NCBI RefSeq assembly: GCF_051414035.1
Contig: NZ_JBLKNW010000001.1
Span: 186,001 to 250,000, forward strand
Direction: 5' to 3'
From: Halosimplex amylolyticum
GTDB lineage: Archaea; Halobacteriota; Halobacteria; Halobacteriales; Haloarculaceae
Length of the DNA: 64,000 nt
Positions 46,984 through 55,737 of the stretch are shown piece after piece; the first letter of the stretch is position 1, and each line of letters opens with the position of its first letter. The notes under the pieces are model-generated. The model was given only the letters and a program-made list of their open reading frames with translations, did not search any database and was not told the DNA's origin. A program made the translations under genes and the position numbers.

Positions 46984-48488
46984 CCCCCGATCTGCCCGAC
47001 CCGCTCGCCGATCTCCTCGACGACGCCGAACGCGACGAAAGGCGTACGGACGCGTTCGCGGACGGCCGCGAAGCGCGACCGGCCGTGGCCCGCGACGCGG
47101 CTCGATCGACCGACGATCCGTTGATCGGCGTCGACGGCGTCTCGCTGAGCTACGGCGACGTGGAGGTGGTGGAGGACGTGTCGCTGTCCGTCGCGGCGGG
47201 CGAGTTCGTTGGCCTCGTCGGCCCCAACGGGGCCGGGAAGACGACCCTGCTGAAGGCGATAAACGGCGTCCTCGACCCGGACGGGGGTTCGGTCCGGGTC
47301 GCCGGCGAACGGGTCGCGGACCTGTCGGCGAGAGCAGCGAGTCGCCGGGTCGCGACGGTGCCCCAGGACACGACGGTCGCCTTCGAGTTCACCGTCGAGG
47401 ACGTCGTCGAGATGGGGCGGACGCCGTATCACGGCCGGTTCAGCGGCGACCCCGACGCCGGCGAAGCGGTCGAGCGCGCGCTCGACCGGACCGAGACGAC
47501 GCGCTTTCGCGACCGTTCGATCGCCTCGCTCAGCGGCGGCGAGCGCCAGCGCGTCGTCCTCGCGCGAGCGCTCGCGCAGGAGACGCCGGCGCTCGTGCTC
47601 GACGAACCGACGGCGAGCCTGGACGTGAACCACCAGGTGCGGACGCTCGAACTCGTCCGCGAACTGGTCGACACCGAGGGCAAGGCGGCGCTCGCGGCCA
47701 TCCACGACCTGGATCTCGCGGCGCGCTTTTGCGACCGGCTGGCAGTCCTCGCCGACGGCGACCTGCTGGCGGTCGGGCCGCCCGCGGAGGTCCTCACTGC
47801 CGAGCACCTCGGAACCGCCTTCGACACGGAGGCGGCCGTCCTGCCCAACCCGGTGACGGGGACGCCGGCCGTCACGCCGCTCGCGGAATCCGGCGACCTC
47901 GACCGGACGGTCCACGTCGTCGGCACGGGCGCCGCGACCGCGCGGACCGTCGCGGCGCTGGTGGAGGCGGGCGCGACGGTCACCGTCGGCGCCGTCCCGG
48001 AGGGCGACGTGGCGGCGGCGACTGCCCGCGAACTCGCCGCGGAGACGGTGACCGCGCCGGCGTTCGCGGCGCTCGACGCCGACGTCGAGGCCGACGCGCG
48101 CGCGCTGCTGTCGGCCGCCGACGCGGTGGTCGTCGTCGAACCGGTCGCGACCTCCCTCCGGGCGCTCGCCCGCGACCACGACGCCGTCGTCCGGGTGGCG
48201 GCAGGGAGTGGCGGAGCAACGAGCGCGACCGATCCTGCTAACGCGACCGACGCTGCGGACGCGACCGACGCTGCCGATGCGGCGGATACGACCGGCGCGT
48301 CTGGTGCGGCGGAACAGACGGACGCGACCGATGCGGCTGACCGGCCGAACCTCGACGCCGAGGACGCCCCGGCGACCGAACCTGACGGGTCCGACTCCGC
48401 GGTCGACGCCGCCGTCGCGGCCACGCCTGCCACCGTGACGGCCGGCATCCGTGCGGCGCTCGACCGGCCCGTCGAGGCGGACGACTGA
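46980..48488 (+). CDS. btuD: ABC transporter ATPase (BtuD type) with C-terminal extension
   Basis: A 502-residue protein. Residues ~48-295 are the ATPase: Walker A GPNGAGKTT (81-89), Q-loop VPQDTTVAF, signature SLSGGERQR, Walker B LVLDEPTASLD and the switch His in AAIHDLD. The C-terminal ~200 residues form an additional Rossmann-like domain (RTVHVVGTGAATARTVAALV, DADVEADARALLSAADAVVV) seen in haloarchaeal BtuD, interrupted by low-complexity repeats of ATDAAD. Translation is coupled to the permease by a GTGA overlap. Confidence 0.9.
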   Translation: MTPDLPDPLADLLDDAERDERRTDAFADGREARPAVARDAARSTDDPLIGVDGVSLSYGDVEVVEDVSLSVAAGEFVGLVGPNGAGKTTLLKAINGVLDPDGGSVRVAGERVADLSARAASRRVATVPQDTTVAFEFTVEDVVEMGRTPYHGRFSGDPDAGEAVERALDRTETTRFRDRSIASLSGGERQRVVLARALAQETPALVLDEPTASLDVNHQVRTLELVRELVDTEGKAALAAIHDLDLAARFCDRLAVLADGDLLAVGPPAEVLTAEHLGTAFDTEAAVLPNPVTGTPAVTPLAESGDLDRTVHVVGTGAATARTVAALVEAGATVTVGAVPEGDVAAATARELAAETVTAPAFAALDADVEADARALLSAADAVVVVEPVATSLRALARDHDAVVRVAAGSGGATSATDPANATDAADATDAADAADTTGASGAAEQTDATDAADRPNLDAEDAPATEPDGSDSAVDAAVAATPATVTAGIRAALDRPVEADD

Positions 48489-48580
48489 GAGCGCTCGCCG
48501 CGAGCGACCGAGTCCATTCGTGGGATTCGCTCGCCTGTCGTGGACGCAACAGTTATTGGGAGGCGGACTCACCCCCGACT

Positions 48581-49402
48581 ATGGCGGACGTGAACAAGCC
48601 GACGCTACTGGTCGCGGGGGGCGGCCTCGTCGCGCTGATCGTCGTCGCTGTCCTCGTCGGTGCGGCGCTGACACAGCCGGACGCGCCGGTCGTCGGAGAC
48701 GAGTCGACGCCAACTGCCGTGGAAGCGACGCCGTTGCCGACGCTCGAGCCCACGCCGGAGGGGTCGACAGCGGGGACTGACACCGGGGCGAACGGGGGGA
48801 CGGTGACGGCCACGCCGACGCCGTATCCGACGCTCACCCCGACGCCGACGCCGACGCCGACCGCGACGCCGACGCCGGCGTTGACCGACGTCCCGGCCGA
48901 GTCCTTCGACGAAGAGGAAGTCGAGCGCCTCGTCGGCGAGTACATCAACGATCGCCGGGCGGACCGGGGTCTCGACCGGCTCGAACTCGAAGGGGGTCGC
49001 GTGGACAGCCTGGTCGAGATGGCCCGCGGACACAGCGTCCGCATGGCCGACATCGACGAGGCGATCCACCGGATCGACGGGCAGAACAGCGCCGACCGAT
49101 ACCACGAAAACGGGCTCTACGAGCGCTGCCGCTGGTCCGCTCCCGACGGGAACTCGCTCGTGACCGCCGACGACAACGCGCTCGAAGCCGTCGGGCGGAC
49201 CGTCGCCGGCGAACCGTACCGCGTGGACGGCGAGCGCCGCTTCAACGGGGACGAGAGCGCCGTGGCAGACGCCATCGTCGACGGCTGGTGGAACACGTCG
49301 ACCTACCGACCGCGCCTCGTCCGACCGAACGCCACCCAGGTGGGCGTCGGCGTCGACATCACCCGGCGCGGCGACGTGTTCGTCACCGCCGACTTCTGCT
49401 GA
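48581..49402 (+). CDS. CAP-domain (SCP/PR1-like) secreted or membrane-anchored protein
   Basis: A 273-residue protein with an N-terminal membrane anchor (TLLVAGGGLVALIVVAVLVG), a long Thr/Pro stalk (TPTPTPTPTATPTPA) and a C-terminal CAP domain with EEEVERLVGEYINDRRADRG, ARGHSVRMADIDE and NATQVGVGVDITRRGDVFVT. Haloarchaeal CAP proteins are extracellular; activity unknown. An AGTTATTGG box is about 27 bases before ATG 48581. A hairpin (GTCCGG 49415-49420 with CCGGAC 49434-49439) follows in the convergent spacer. Confidence 0.8.
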   Translation: MADVNKPTLLVAGGGLVALIVVAVLVGAALTQPDAPVVGDESTPTAVEATPLPTLEPTPEGSTAGTDTGANGGTVTATPTPYPTLTPTPTPTPTATPTPALTDVPAESFDEEEVERLVGEYINDRRADRGLDRLELEGGRVDSLVEMARGHSVRMADIDEAIHRIDGQNSADRYHENGLYERCRWSAPDGNSLVTADDNALEAVGRTVAGEPYRVDGERRFNGDESAVADAIVDGWWNTSTYRPRLVRPNATQVGVGVDITRRGDVFVTADFC

Positions 49403-49513
49403 CCGGCGCGTCGAGTCCGGTTACACACGGATTCCGGACCTGGACACCCTCCTCGTTACCGCAGCAGTCGCTCCCTGTCATCCGTTTTCTCCGACTGTCG
49501 GGCCGCAAAACTG

Positions 49514-50089
49514 TCACTCAGCGTGGCGACTGATCTCGTTGAACGCCGCTTCGAAGTCGTCGAACTCGGCGAGCGCCTCGTCGATCTCCTCGCGCAGGCA
49601 CTCGGCGCGCTCGCGCAGGTCGGCAACGTCGTCGCTGGCGTCGAGTTCCGGTTCGCTCTTCTCCGCTTCGAGCAGGACGACCTTCGAGGTCACCTCGAGA
49701 TACTCCGTGAGGCGCTCGTCGTAGCGACTGGCCGTCAGTTGCTGTTCGATGGCGGCGACGAGGTCGCCCTTCTGTACTGGCTTGCAGAGGTAGTCGTCGA
49801 ACGGCATGTCGACGATGTCGAAGTCCGGGTCGACGGCGGTGATCATGATCACGCGGGTGTCGAGCCCCCGCTCGCGGATCGCGGCGAGCACGTCGTCGCC
49901 CGACACCTGCGGCATCCGCCTGTCCAGCAACACGACGTCGACGGACTCGTCGACGACCTCCAGCGCCTCTTCCCCGCCGTAGGCCGTCTCCGTGTCGTAT
50001 TCGTCACGGAGGCGGAGCGCGTAGACGTCGGCGACCTCTGCATCGTCGTCGACGATGAGGACCCGCGGTCCGGGACTCGTCTCGTTCAC
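49514..50089 (-). CDS. Response regulator with HalX-type C-terminal domain
   Basis: A 191-residue protein. The N-terminal receiver domain has the acidic pair in LIVDDDAEV, the phosphoacceptor Asp56 (VVLLDRRMP), the Thr/Ser switch position (IMITAVD) and Lys103 (YLCKPVQ). The C-terminal coiled region (EVTSKVVLLEAEKSEPELDA, AEFDDFEAAFNEISRHAE) matches the haloarchaeal HalX domain. No sensor kinase is adjacent, so it is an orphan here. GTG 50089 follows a TTACATAG box at leaderless distance. Confidence 0.88.
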   Translation of the reverse strand: MNETSPGPRVLIVDDDAEVADVYALRLRDEYDTETAYGGEEALEVVDESVDVVLLDRRMPQVSGDDVLAAIRERGLDTRVIMITAVDPDFDIVDMPFDDYLCKPVQKGDLVAAIEQQLTASRYDERLTEYLEVTSKVVLLEAEKSEPELDASDDVADLRERAECLREEIDEALAEFDDFEAAFNEISRHAE

Positions 50090-50251
50090 GGGGGGAGATG
50101 ACGCGATGATACTATGTAAGTGCGTGGGTGTCGCTCGACGTGTTGGGACCGTCAGGCCGTCTGCGTCCGGTCCGCGTCGGCCCGCGCGGGAAGGGCGCTG
50201 CGGACACGGCCAAACACAATCCCTTTGCCGGTACCCTTCCAAGACCGGGTA

Positions 50252-51181
50252 ATGTCGAGGTGCGACGAGTGCGGCAAACAGGAGAACATGCCGTACCAGT
50301 GTCGCCACTGCGGCGGCACGTTCTGTGCGGAACACCGCCTCCCGGAGAACCACGGCTGTCCGGGGCTGGACAACTGGTCCGACCCCGGTGGGGTCTTCGA
50401 CAGCGGCTTCGACGACAGCGTCGACGACGACGCTGGCGGCGGCATTCGCGACCGCCTCGGGATCGACACCGGTCCCGGCGGCCCGCTCGGCTACTTCCGC
50501 GGCAACATGACCTACGTCTTCCTGGGGGCGATGTGGATCACCTTCCTGCTCCAGCACGTCGTGCTCCTCGGGATCTCACAGGACCTCCACCAGGCGCTGT
50601 TCGTCCTCCGGCCCAGCCACCCCGAGTACGTCTGGACGTGGTTCACCTCGATCTTCGCCCACGCACCGGGATCGCTGGCGCACATCGGGATCAACAGCAT
50701 CGTGATCTACTTCTTCGGCCGCATCGTCGAGGACTACGTCGGGTCGAGAGACTTCACGCTGCTCTTCCTCGGGAGCGGTGCGCTCGCCGGCCTCGGACAG
50801 GTCGGCTTCCAGATACTCCAGAACGGCGGCATCCCCGCCTTCGCCCCCGGCGTCCTCGGGGCCAGCGGCGCGGCCCTCGCCGTCATGGGCGTGCTCACGG
50901 TGCTGAACCCCAACCTCCGGGTGTACCTGTACTTCATCCTCCCGGTCCCGCTGTGGCTGTTGACCGTCGGATACACCGGCTGGACGGTGTTCCAGATCCT
51001 CAGCGTCGGCATCGGTGCCGGCGGGACGGCGCAGCTCGCCCACCTCCTCGGCCTCGGGATCGGCCTGCTCTACGGCCAGCACGTGAAGGGCCGTCGTCGC
51101 GTACCGAACCAGCTCCAGTTCGGCGCCGGCGGTCGCGGACCGGGCGGACCGGGCGGCCCCGGCGGCCGCGGCCCGTTCTGA
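50252..51181 (+). CDS. Rhomboid intramembrane protease with N-terminal AN1 zinc finger
   Basis: A 309-residue protein. Residues 4-38 form an AN1-type zinc finger (CDECGKQENMPYQCRHCGG ... CAEHRLPENHGC). After an acidic linker come six membrane helices: the catalytic serine is in VLGASGAALA and the histidine in TAQLAHLLGL; the HAPGSLAHIGINS segment in the second helix is family-typical. The C terminus is Gly/Pro/Arg-rich. Rhomboids cleave membrane proteins within the bilayer. ATG 50252 precedes the zinc finger. Its last base is shared with endonuclease V (TGATG). Confidence 0.9.
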   Translation: MSRCDECGKQENMPYQCRHCGGTFCAEHRLPENHGCPGLDNWSDPGGVFDSGFDDSVDDDAGGGIRDRLGIDTGPGGPLGYFRGNMTYVFLGAMWITFLLQHVVLLGISQDLHQALFVLRPSHPEYVWTWFTSIFAHAPGSLAHIGINSIVIYFFGRIVEDYVGSRDFTLLFLGSGALAGLGQVGFQILQNGGIPAFAPGVLGASGAALAVMGVLTVLNPNLRVYLYFILPVPLWLLTVGYTGWTVFQILSVGIGAGGTAQLAHLLGLGIGLLYGQHVKGRRRVPNQLQFGAGGRGPGGPGGPGGRGPF

Positions 51182-52026
51182 TGGAAGTCGTCCGTCCCGA
51201 GTTCGTCCCCGACGCCTCCCTCTCCCGCGAGGATATGGAGTCCCTCCAGCGGGAGATCGCCGAGGTCGCCGTCTTCGCGGACGACCCCCCCGTCGATCCC
51301 GCGGCGGTCTGCGGCGACGACGCGGTCGCCACCGACGACGAACAGACGAGTCTCGCCGACGTGGACGCGGACGGCGACGAGATCGGCGAGGGCCAGGCCG
51401 CCGATCCGCCGCTGGTCGCTGGCGTCGACCAGTCGTTCGTCGACGACCACGCGGTCAGCGCGATCGTGCTCTTGCAGGGCGGCGAGGTCGTCGAGCGCGC
51501 CTACGCCGTCGAACCGGTGGAGATCCCCTACATCCCCGGACTGCTGAGCTTCCGGGAAGGGAACGCCATCCTCTCGGCGTTCGACCTGCTCTCGCGCGAC
51601 CCCGACCTCGCGCTGCTCGACGGGAGCGGCCGCATCCACTTCCGGGAGGCCGGCATCGCCACCCACGTCGGCGTCACCCTCGACCTCCCCGCGGTCGGGG
51701 TCGCCAAGAGCCTGCTCTGTGGCACCCCGCGAGAGTCGCTCGACCGGAAACTCCCCCAGGGCGCGCGCGTCGCCATCGAGGCCGACGCGGACGTTGAGAC
51801 CGCCGAACCAGGGACCCACATCGGCGACGCCGTCCAGACGCGTCAGTTCGAGAACGCGGACCGGTACGTCAACCCGCTGATCGTCAGTCCCGGCCACCGC
51901 GTGAGCGCCGACACCGCATCCGATATCGCGCTGGCCTGCGCGAGCGAGTACAAACTCCCCGAACCGACCCGCCTCGCCGACAAGTACGCGGACGACGTGA
52001 AAGCCGACGTGCGCGAGAATCTGTAG
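51181..52026 (+). CDS. nfi: Endonuclease V (deoxyinosine 3'-endonuclease)
   Basis: A 281-residue repair nuclease that nicks DNA one base past deoxyinosine or other deaminated bases. Catalytic residues: Asp83 in VAGVDQSF, Glu in YIPGLLSFREG and Asp in LLDGSGRIH. The VGVAKSLLCG element is also present. An acidic insertion lies at residues 44-75 (CGDDAVATDDEQ to GDEIGEGQ). The start overlaps the rhomboid stop by one base, indicating coupled translation despite unrelated functions. Confidence 0.92.
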   Translation: MEVVRPEFVPDASLSREDMESLQREIAEVAVFADDPPVDPAAVCGDDAVATDDEQTSLADVDADGDEIGEGQAADPPLVAGVDQSFVDDHAVSAIVLLQGGEVVERAYAVEPVEIPYIPGLLSFREGNAILSAFDLLSRDPDLALLDGSGRIHFREAGIATHVGVTLDLPAVGVAKSLLCGTPRESLDRKLPQGARVAIEADADVETAEPGTHIGDAVQTRQFENADRYVNPLIVSPGHRVSADTASDIALACASEYKLPEPTRLADKYADDVKADVRENL

Positions 52027-52044
52027 GCGGCCGCCGCCACCGCG

Positions 52045-52608
52045 TTACGCCCCGTCGCGGACGCCGACGAGCACGAACGTCTCCGAGCGGGTCGCCCGGA
52101 ACTCGACGGTGAATCCCGCGTCGTCGAGCGCGGCGGCCGCGTGGTCGGCGTCGTAGCGCTCTTCGACCGGCGGACCGCTCGCGCCCGCGCCCTCGGCGGT
52201 CCAGTCGACGATTGCGAACCGACCACCCGGACAGAGGACGCGGGCGACTTCCTCGACCGCCGCGTCGGGGAGTTCGTGGTACGTCATCGTCGCGAACGCC
52301 GCGTCGAGCGCGCCGTCGTCGAACGGCAACTCGTCCGCACCGCTCGTGACGAGGCGCACGTTCTCGGGGACGCCCTTCTCGCGGTAGCGGTCGTGCATCG
52401 CCTCCTGCACGTCGAGGGCGTACACCTCGCCGACGTGGGGGGCCACGTCGTCGGTGTAGAAGCCGGTGCCGCTCCCGAGGTCCACGACGCTGTCTTCCGC
52501 GTCGGGGTCGAGCGCCCAGTAGAGCTCCTCTGCCGAACAGTGGCGATAGCGTCGCGCGGCGTCTTCCAGTTTGTCCGCGTCCTCGGCGGGGAACGTGTGG
52601 TGGCCCAT
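52045..52608 (-). CDS. Class I SAM-dependent methyltransferase
   Basis: A 187-residue methyltransferase of the UbiE-like type. Motif I VVDLGSGTGFYTDDV, motif II region VRLVTSGADELPFDD and DAAFATMTYHELPD, post-motif LCPGGRFAIVDWTAEG. The N terminus MGHHTFPAEDADKLEDAARRY is typical of haloarchaeal members. Substrate unknown. A GCTATTTCACG box is about 27 bases before ATG 52608. Convergent with endonuclease V. Confidence 0.88.
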   Translation of the reverse strand: MGHHTFPAEDADKLEDAARRYRHCSAEELYWALDPDAEDSVVDLGSGTGFYTDDVAPHVGEVYALDVQEAMHDRYREKGVPENVRLVTSGADELPFDDGALDAAFATMTYHELPDAAVEEVARVLCPGGRFAIVDWTAEGAGASGPPVEERYDADHAAAALDDAGFTVEFRATRSETFVLVGVRDGA

Positions 52609-52740
52609 GGTGTCGTCGTTGTCGCCGCGCCGTGAAATAGCTCCCGTGCCGCGCGGCGAGCGTCGACGCCCACTCCGCAGCGCCGTCTCGGGAGCGTTGG
52701 ACGGCGGAGACTTAACTGGTGGGCGTTCGTCGTCGGGGAC

Positions 52741-53565
52741 ATGACGAAGACGGCGCTGATAACGGGGTCCTCGTCCGGGATCGGACGCGCGACCGCCGTC
52801 GACTTCCTGCGACGGGAGTGGACGGTCTACGCGACGGCTCGTGACACCGACGACGTGGCCGACCTCGCGGAGGCGGGGTGTGAGACGGCCGAACTCGACG
52901 TGACCAGCGACGCCGACGTCGAGCGCGTCGTCGACCGGATCGCCGCGGAGACCGGTCGCATCGACTGCCTGGTCAACAACGCGGGCTACGCCCAGTACGG
53001 ACCGATCGAGGACGTACCAGTCGAGGCGGTCCGCGACCAGTTCGACGTGAACGTCTACGGTCCCCACCGGCTGACCCGGGCGGTCCTCCCGCACATGCGC
53101 AAGCGCGGGTCGGGGACGATCGTCAACGTCTCCAGCGTCCAGGGGCGGGTCGCGACGGGCGGCACCGGCGCCTACAGCGGGTCGAAGTTCGCCCTGGAGG
53201 CGATGAGCGACGCGCTCCGCGTCGAGGTCGAGGACTTCGGGATCGACGTCGTGCTGGTCGAACCCGGTCCCGTCGCGACGGCGTTCGGCGACCGGGCCGA
53301 GACGGAGTTCGACCGCCTGGAGCGCTCCGGGGCGTACCACGACCTCTACAGCGTCCAGGAGGACACGGACGTGCTCGGGAGCGGGAACGACTTCGGCGTC
53401 CACCCCTCGGAGGTCGCGGCGGTCATCGGCGACGCCGCCTGCGCCTCGGACCCGGACCCCCGCTACCCCGTCGGGACGCTCGCGAGCGTCATGATCGCGA
53501 CGCGCCATCTCCCCGACCGCTGGCGCGACGCGGCCTACCGACTCGTGCGCTGGGTGGTGACCTGA
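52741..53565 (+). CDS. Short-chain dehydrogenase/reductase
   Basis: A 274-residue classical SDR: cofactor motif TGSSSGIGRATA, LVNNAGYAQYGPIED, catalytic Ser in NVSSVQGRVATGG and YSGSKFALEAMSDALR with the catalytic Tyr and Lys; EPGPVATAF after. Substrate unknown. A GACTTAACTGG box lies about 27 bases upstream of ATG 52741, so a leaderless transcript. The glycerate kinase gene follows after 33 bp without its own clear TATA box, suggesting one operon. Confidence 0.88.
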   Translation: MTKTALITGSSSGIGRATAVDFLRREWTVYATARDTDDVADLAEAGCETAELDVTSDADVERVVDRIAAETGRIDCLVNNAGYAQYGPIEDVPVEAVRDQFDVNVYGPHRLTRAVLPHMRKRGSGTIVNVSSVQGRVATGGTGAYSGSKFALEAMSDALRVEVEDFGIDVVLVEPGPVATAFGDRAETEFDRLERSGAYHDLYSVQEDTDVLGSGNDFGVHPSEVAAVIGDAACASDPDPRYPVGTLASVMIATRHLPDRWRDAAYRLVRWVVT

Positions 53566-53598
53566 GGATGGCCGCCCGCGGGCCGGGGGCGATCTGAC

Positions 53599-54930
53599 GT
53601 GGTCGACGTGCGCGACCGCGACGGTCTGGCCCGCACCGCGGCCCACGAGGTCGTCCTCGACTGTCTCGAAGCCGGGATCGAGGCCGCTCGGCCCGAGCGC
53701 GTCCTGGCCGACGCGCTCTCGCTGTCGGGCGATCAGCTCCGCATCACGGGCGAGGTGTACGACCTGCGGTCCTACGACGAGGTCCTCGTCCTCGGCGGCG
53801 GCAAGGCGGCCGGACAGGTGGCAGGCGCGCTCGACGACCGCCTCGGCGACGCCGTCGACGGGGGGATCGTCGTCACCGACGACCCGGTCGACACCGAGCG
53901 GGTGGAGGTCGTCGAAGGCTCCCACCCGGTACCGGACGAGGCGGGCGCTGCGGGTGCGCGCCGAGTCCGTGAACGGGCCACCGCCGCGGGCGAGCGCACG
54001 CTCGTCTTCGCGGTGATCACCGGAGGCGGGAGCGCGCTCCTCCCCGCCCCCGCCGGCGATCTCTCGCTGGGCGACGTGCGAGAGACCACCGCCGCGTTGC
54101 TGGAAGCCGGCGCGGCGATCGACGAGATCAACGCGGTTCGCAAGCACCTCTCGGCGCTCAAGGGCGGGCGGCTGGCGGCCGCGGCCGCCCCGGCGACGGT
54201 CGTCACGCTCGCGTTCAGCGACGTGGTGGGCGACGACCCGGGCGTGATCGCCAGCGGCCCCACCGCGCCCGACCCGACGACGTTCGACGACGCGCTCGCC
54301 GTCCTCGACCGCTACGACCTCGGCCTCCCCCCGGAAGTCCGGGCGCACCTCCAGGCGGGTGCGGCCGGCGATCGAGCAGAGACGCCCGGTCCGGACGCCG
54401 ACTTCTCGCACGTCCGCTATCACCTGCTCGCGGACGCGTGGACGGCGCTCGACGCCGCCCGCGCGGTGGCCGACGATGCAGGGTACGAGACCGCAGTGCT
54501 CTCCTCGCGGATTCGCGGCGAGGCCCGCGAGCAGGGACTGGCCCACGCCGCCGTCGCCGAGGAGGTCGCGGCGACCGGCAACCCGCTCGAACCGCCCGCG
54601 GTCGTCCTCTCGGGCGGCGAGACGACGGTGACCGTCCGCGGCGACGGCTCCGGTGGGCCGAACCAGGAGTTCGCGCTCCGCGCGGCCCTGGAACTCCCCG
54701 ACGACGCGGTGCTGGGGGCCGTCGACACGGACGGGAGAGACGGAGGCACCGGCGCGGCAGGTGCGCTCGTGGACTGGGAGACGATCGGGGACGCTGCGTC
54801 GGCCGCCGCGGCGCGCGACGCGCTGGCCGACAACGCCGCCGAACCGTTCCTCGCCGACCGCGGCGCGCTCGTGCGGACCGGCCGGACCGGGACGAACGTC
54901 AACGACCTGCGCGTGTTGCTGGTCGAGTGA
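53599..54930 (+). CDS. Glycerate 2-kinase (DUF4147/MOFRL family)
   Basis: A 443-residue enzyme that phosphorylates glycerate to 2-phosphoglycerate with ATP. Recognised by VLVLGGGKAAGQVAGALDDR, EGSHPVPDEAGAAGARRV, FAVITGGGSALLPAP, EINAVRKHLSALKGGRLA, LAFSDVVGDDPGVIASGPTA, VVLSGGETTVTVRGDG and VDTDGRDGGTGAAGALVD. Central to glyceraldehyde or glycerate use in the semi-phosphorylative pathway. GTG 53599 is the first start after the SDR. Confidence 0.92.
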   Translation: MVDVRDRDGLARTAAHEVVLDCLEAGIEAARPERVLADALSLSGDQLRITGEVYDLRSYDEVLVLGGGKAAGQVAGALDDRLGDAVDGGIVVTDDPVDTERVEVVEGSHPVPDEAGAAGARRVRERATAAGERTLVFAVITGGGSALLPAPAGDLSLGDVRETTAALLEAGAAIDEINAVRKHLSALKGGRLAAAAAPATVVTLAFSDVVGDDPGVIASGPTAPDPTTFDDALAVLDRYDLGLPPEVRAHLQAGAAGDRAETPGPDADFSHVRYHLLADAWTALDAARAVADDAGYETAVLSSRIRGEAREQGLAHAAVAEEVAATGNPLEPPAVVLSGGETTVTVRGDGSGGPNQEFALRAALELPDDAVLGAVDTDGRDGGTGAAGALVDWETIGDAASAAAARDALADNAAEPFLADRGALVRTGRTGTNVNDLRVLLVE

Positions 54931-55007
54931 CGAGTCGACTCGCCGGGTCGCTGGCAAGCCCCGTTCGGCCGGTAGCTTTTCGGTCGTCTCGCGGGTAGCG
55001 TCGGTCG

Positions 55008-55625
55008 ATGAGCGACGCCGCTTCGCTGGGCATCCTCGCCTTCGAGGGCTTCGAGGAACTGGACGCGATCGGTCCCTACGAGGTGTTCCAGAACGCCCGG
55101 ACGGCGGGCGCGGACTGGACGGTGGACCTGCTGGCGACCGCCGAGACCGACCGCGTCACCGCCGCGTACGACCTCCGCGTGGAACCGGACGGCGTCTTCA
55201 CTGCGGACGCCGCACTCGACTACCTCGTCGTCCCCGGCGGCGGGTGGAACGACGGCGACGAGGACGCTGGCGCCCGGGCGCTAGCCAGCGACGAGGAGGT
55301 CCTCGACGCGATTCGGACGATTCACGAGCGCGGCGCGACGATTCTCTCGGTCTGCACCGGCGCGATGGTCCTGGCGGCGGCGGGACTGCTCGACGGCCGG
55401 CCCGCGGTGACCCACCGGAGCGCGCTCGACGACCTGCGCGAGACCGACGCCGAGGTGATCGACGCCCGCGTCGTGGACGACGGCGACGTGGTGACCGCCG
55501 GGGGGATCACCGCCGGCATCGACGCCGCGCTGTGGCTCGTCGAGCGCGAGTGGGGCCACGAAGTCGCCTTCGACGTCGAGGACGCGATGGAGTACGAGCG
55601 CAGCACCGACGTGTACCGCAGTTAG
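55008..55625 (+). CDS. DJ-1/PfpI family protein
   Basis: A 205-residue class I glutamine-amidotransferase-like protein. The nucleophile elbow holds Cys116 in LSVCTGAMVL, Glu in FEGFEELDA and a downstream THRSALDDL. The family includes deglycase, chaperone and isocyanide hydratase activities; the AraC-associated 'FEGFEELDAIGPYEVF' form is more like isonitrile hydratase or a regulatory type. A weak AGCTTTTCGG element lies about 27 bases before ATG 55008. Confidence 0.85.
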   Translation: MSDAASLGILAFEGFEELDAIGPYEVFQNARTAGADWTVDLLATAETDRVTAAYDLRVEPDGVFTADAALDYLVVPGGGWNDGDEDAGARALASDEEVLDAIRTIHERGATILSVCTGAMVLAAAGLLDGRPAVTHRSALDDLRETDAEVIDARVVDDGDVVTAGGITAGIDAALWLVEREWGHEVAFDVEDAMEYERSTDVYRS

Positions 55626-55628
55626 GGA

Positions 55629-55737
55629 CTACGCTTCGAGTCGCACTGCGACCGTCCGCTACTCTTCGAGGTACGCCGCGACGCGCTATCCACCGAGACG
55701 CGCCGCGACCGCTACTCTTCCAGACAGGCCGCGACGA
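55629..55737. repeat. Three degenerate copies of the 3' end of the ArsA gene
   Basis: A CTACTCTTCGAGG...CCGCGAC-type unit occurs at about 55629, 55659 and 55712; the last contains the real stop of the ArsA-like gene on the minus strand. Read on that strand, the 55659 copy would encode VAAYLEE and a stop, against VAACLEE and a stop in the gene. The copies are short (about 24 bp) and not in frame with each other. Confidence 0.55.
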
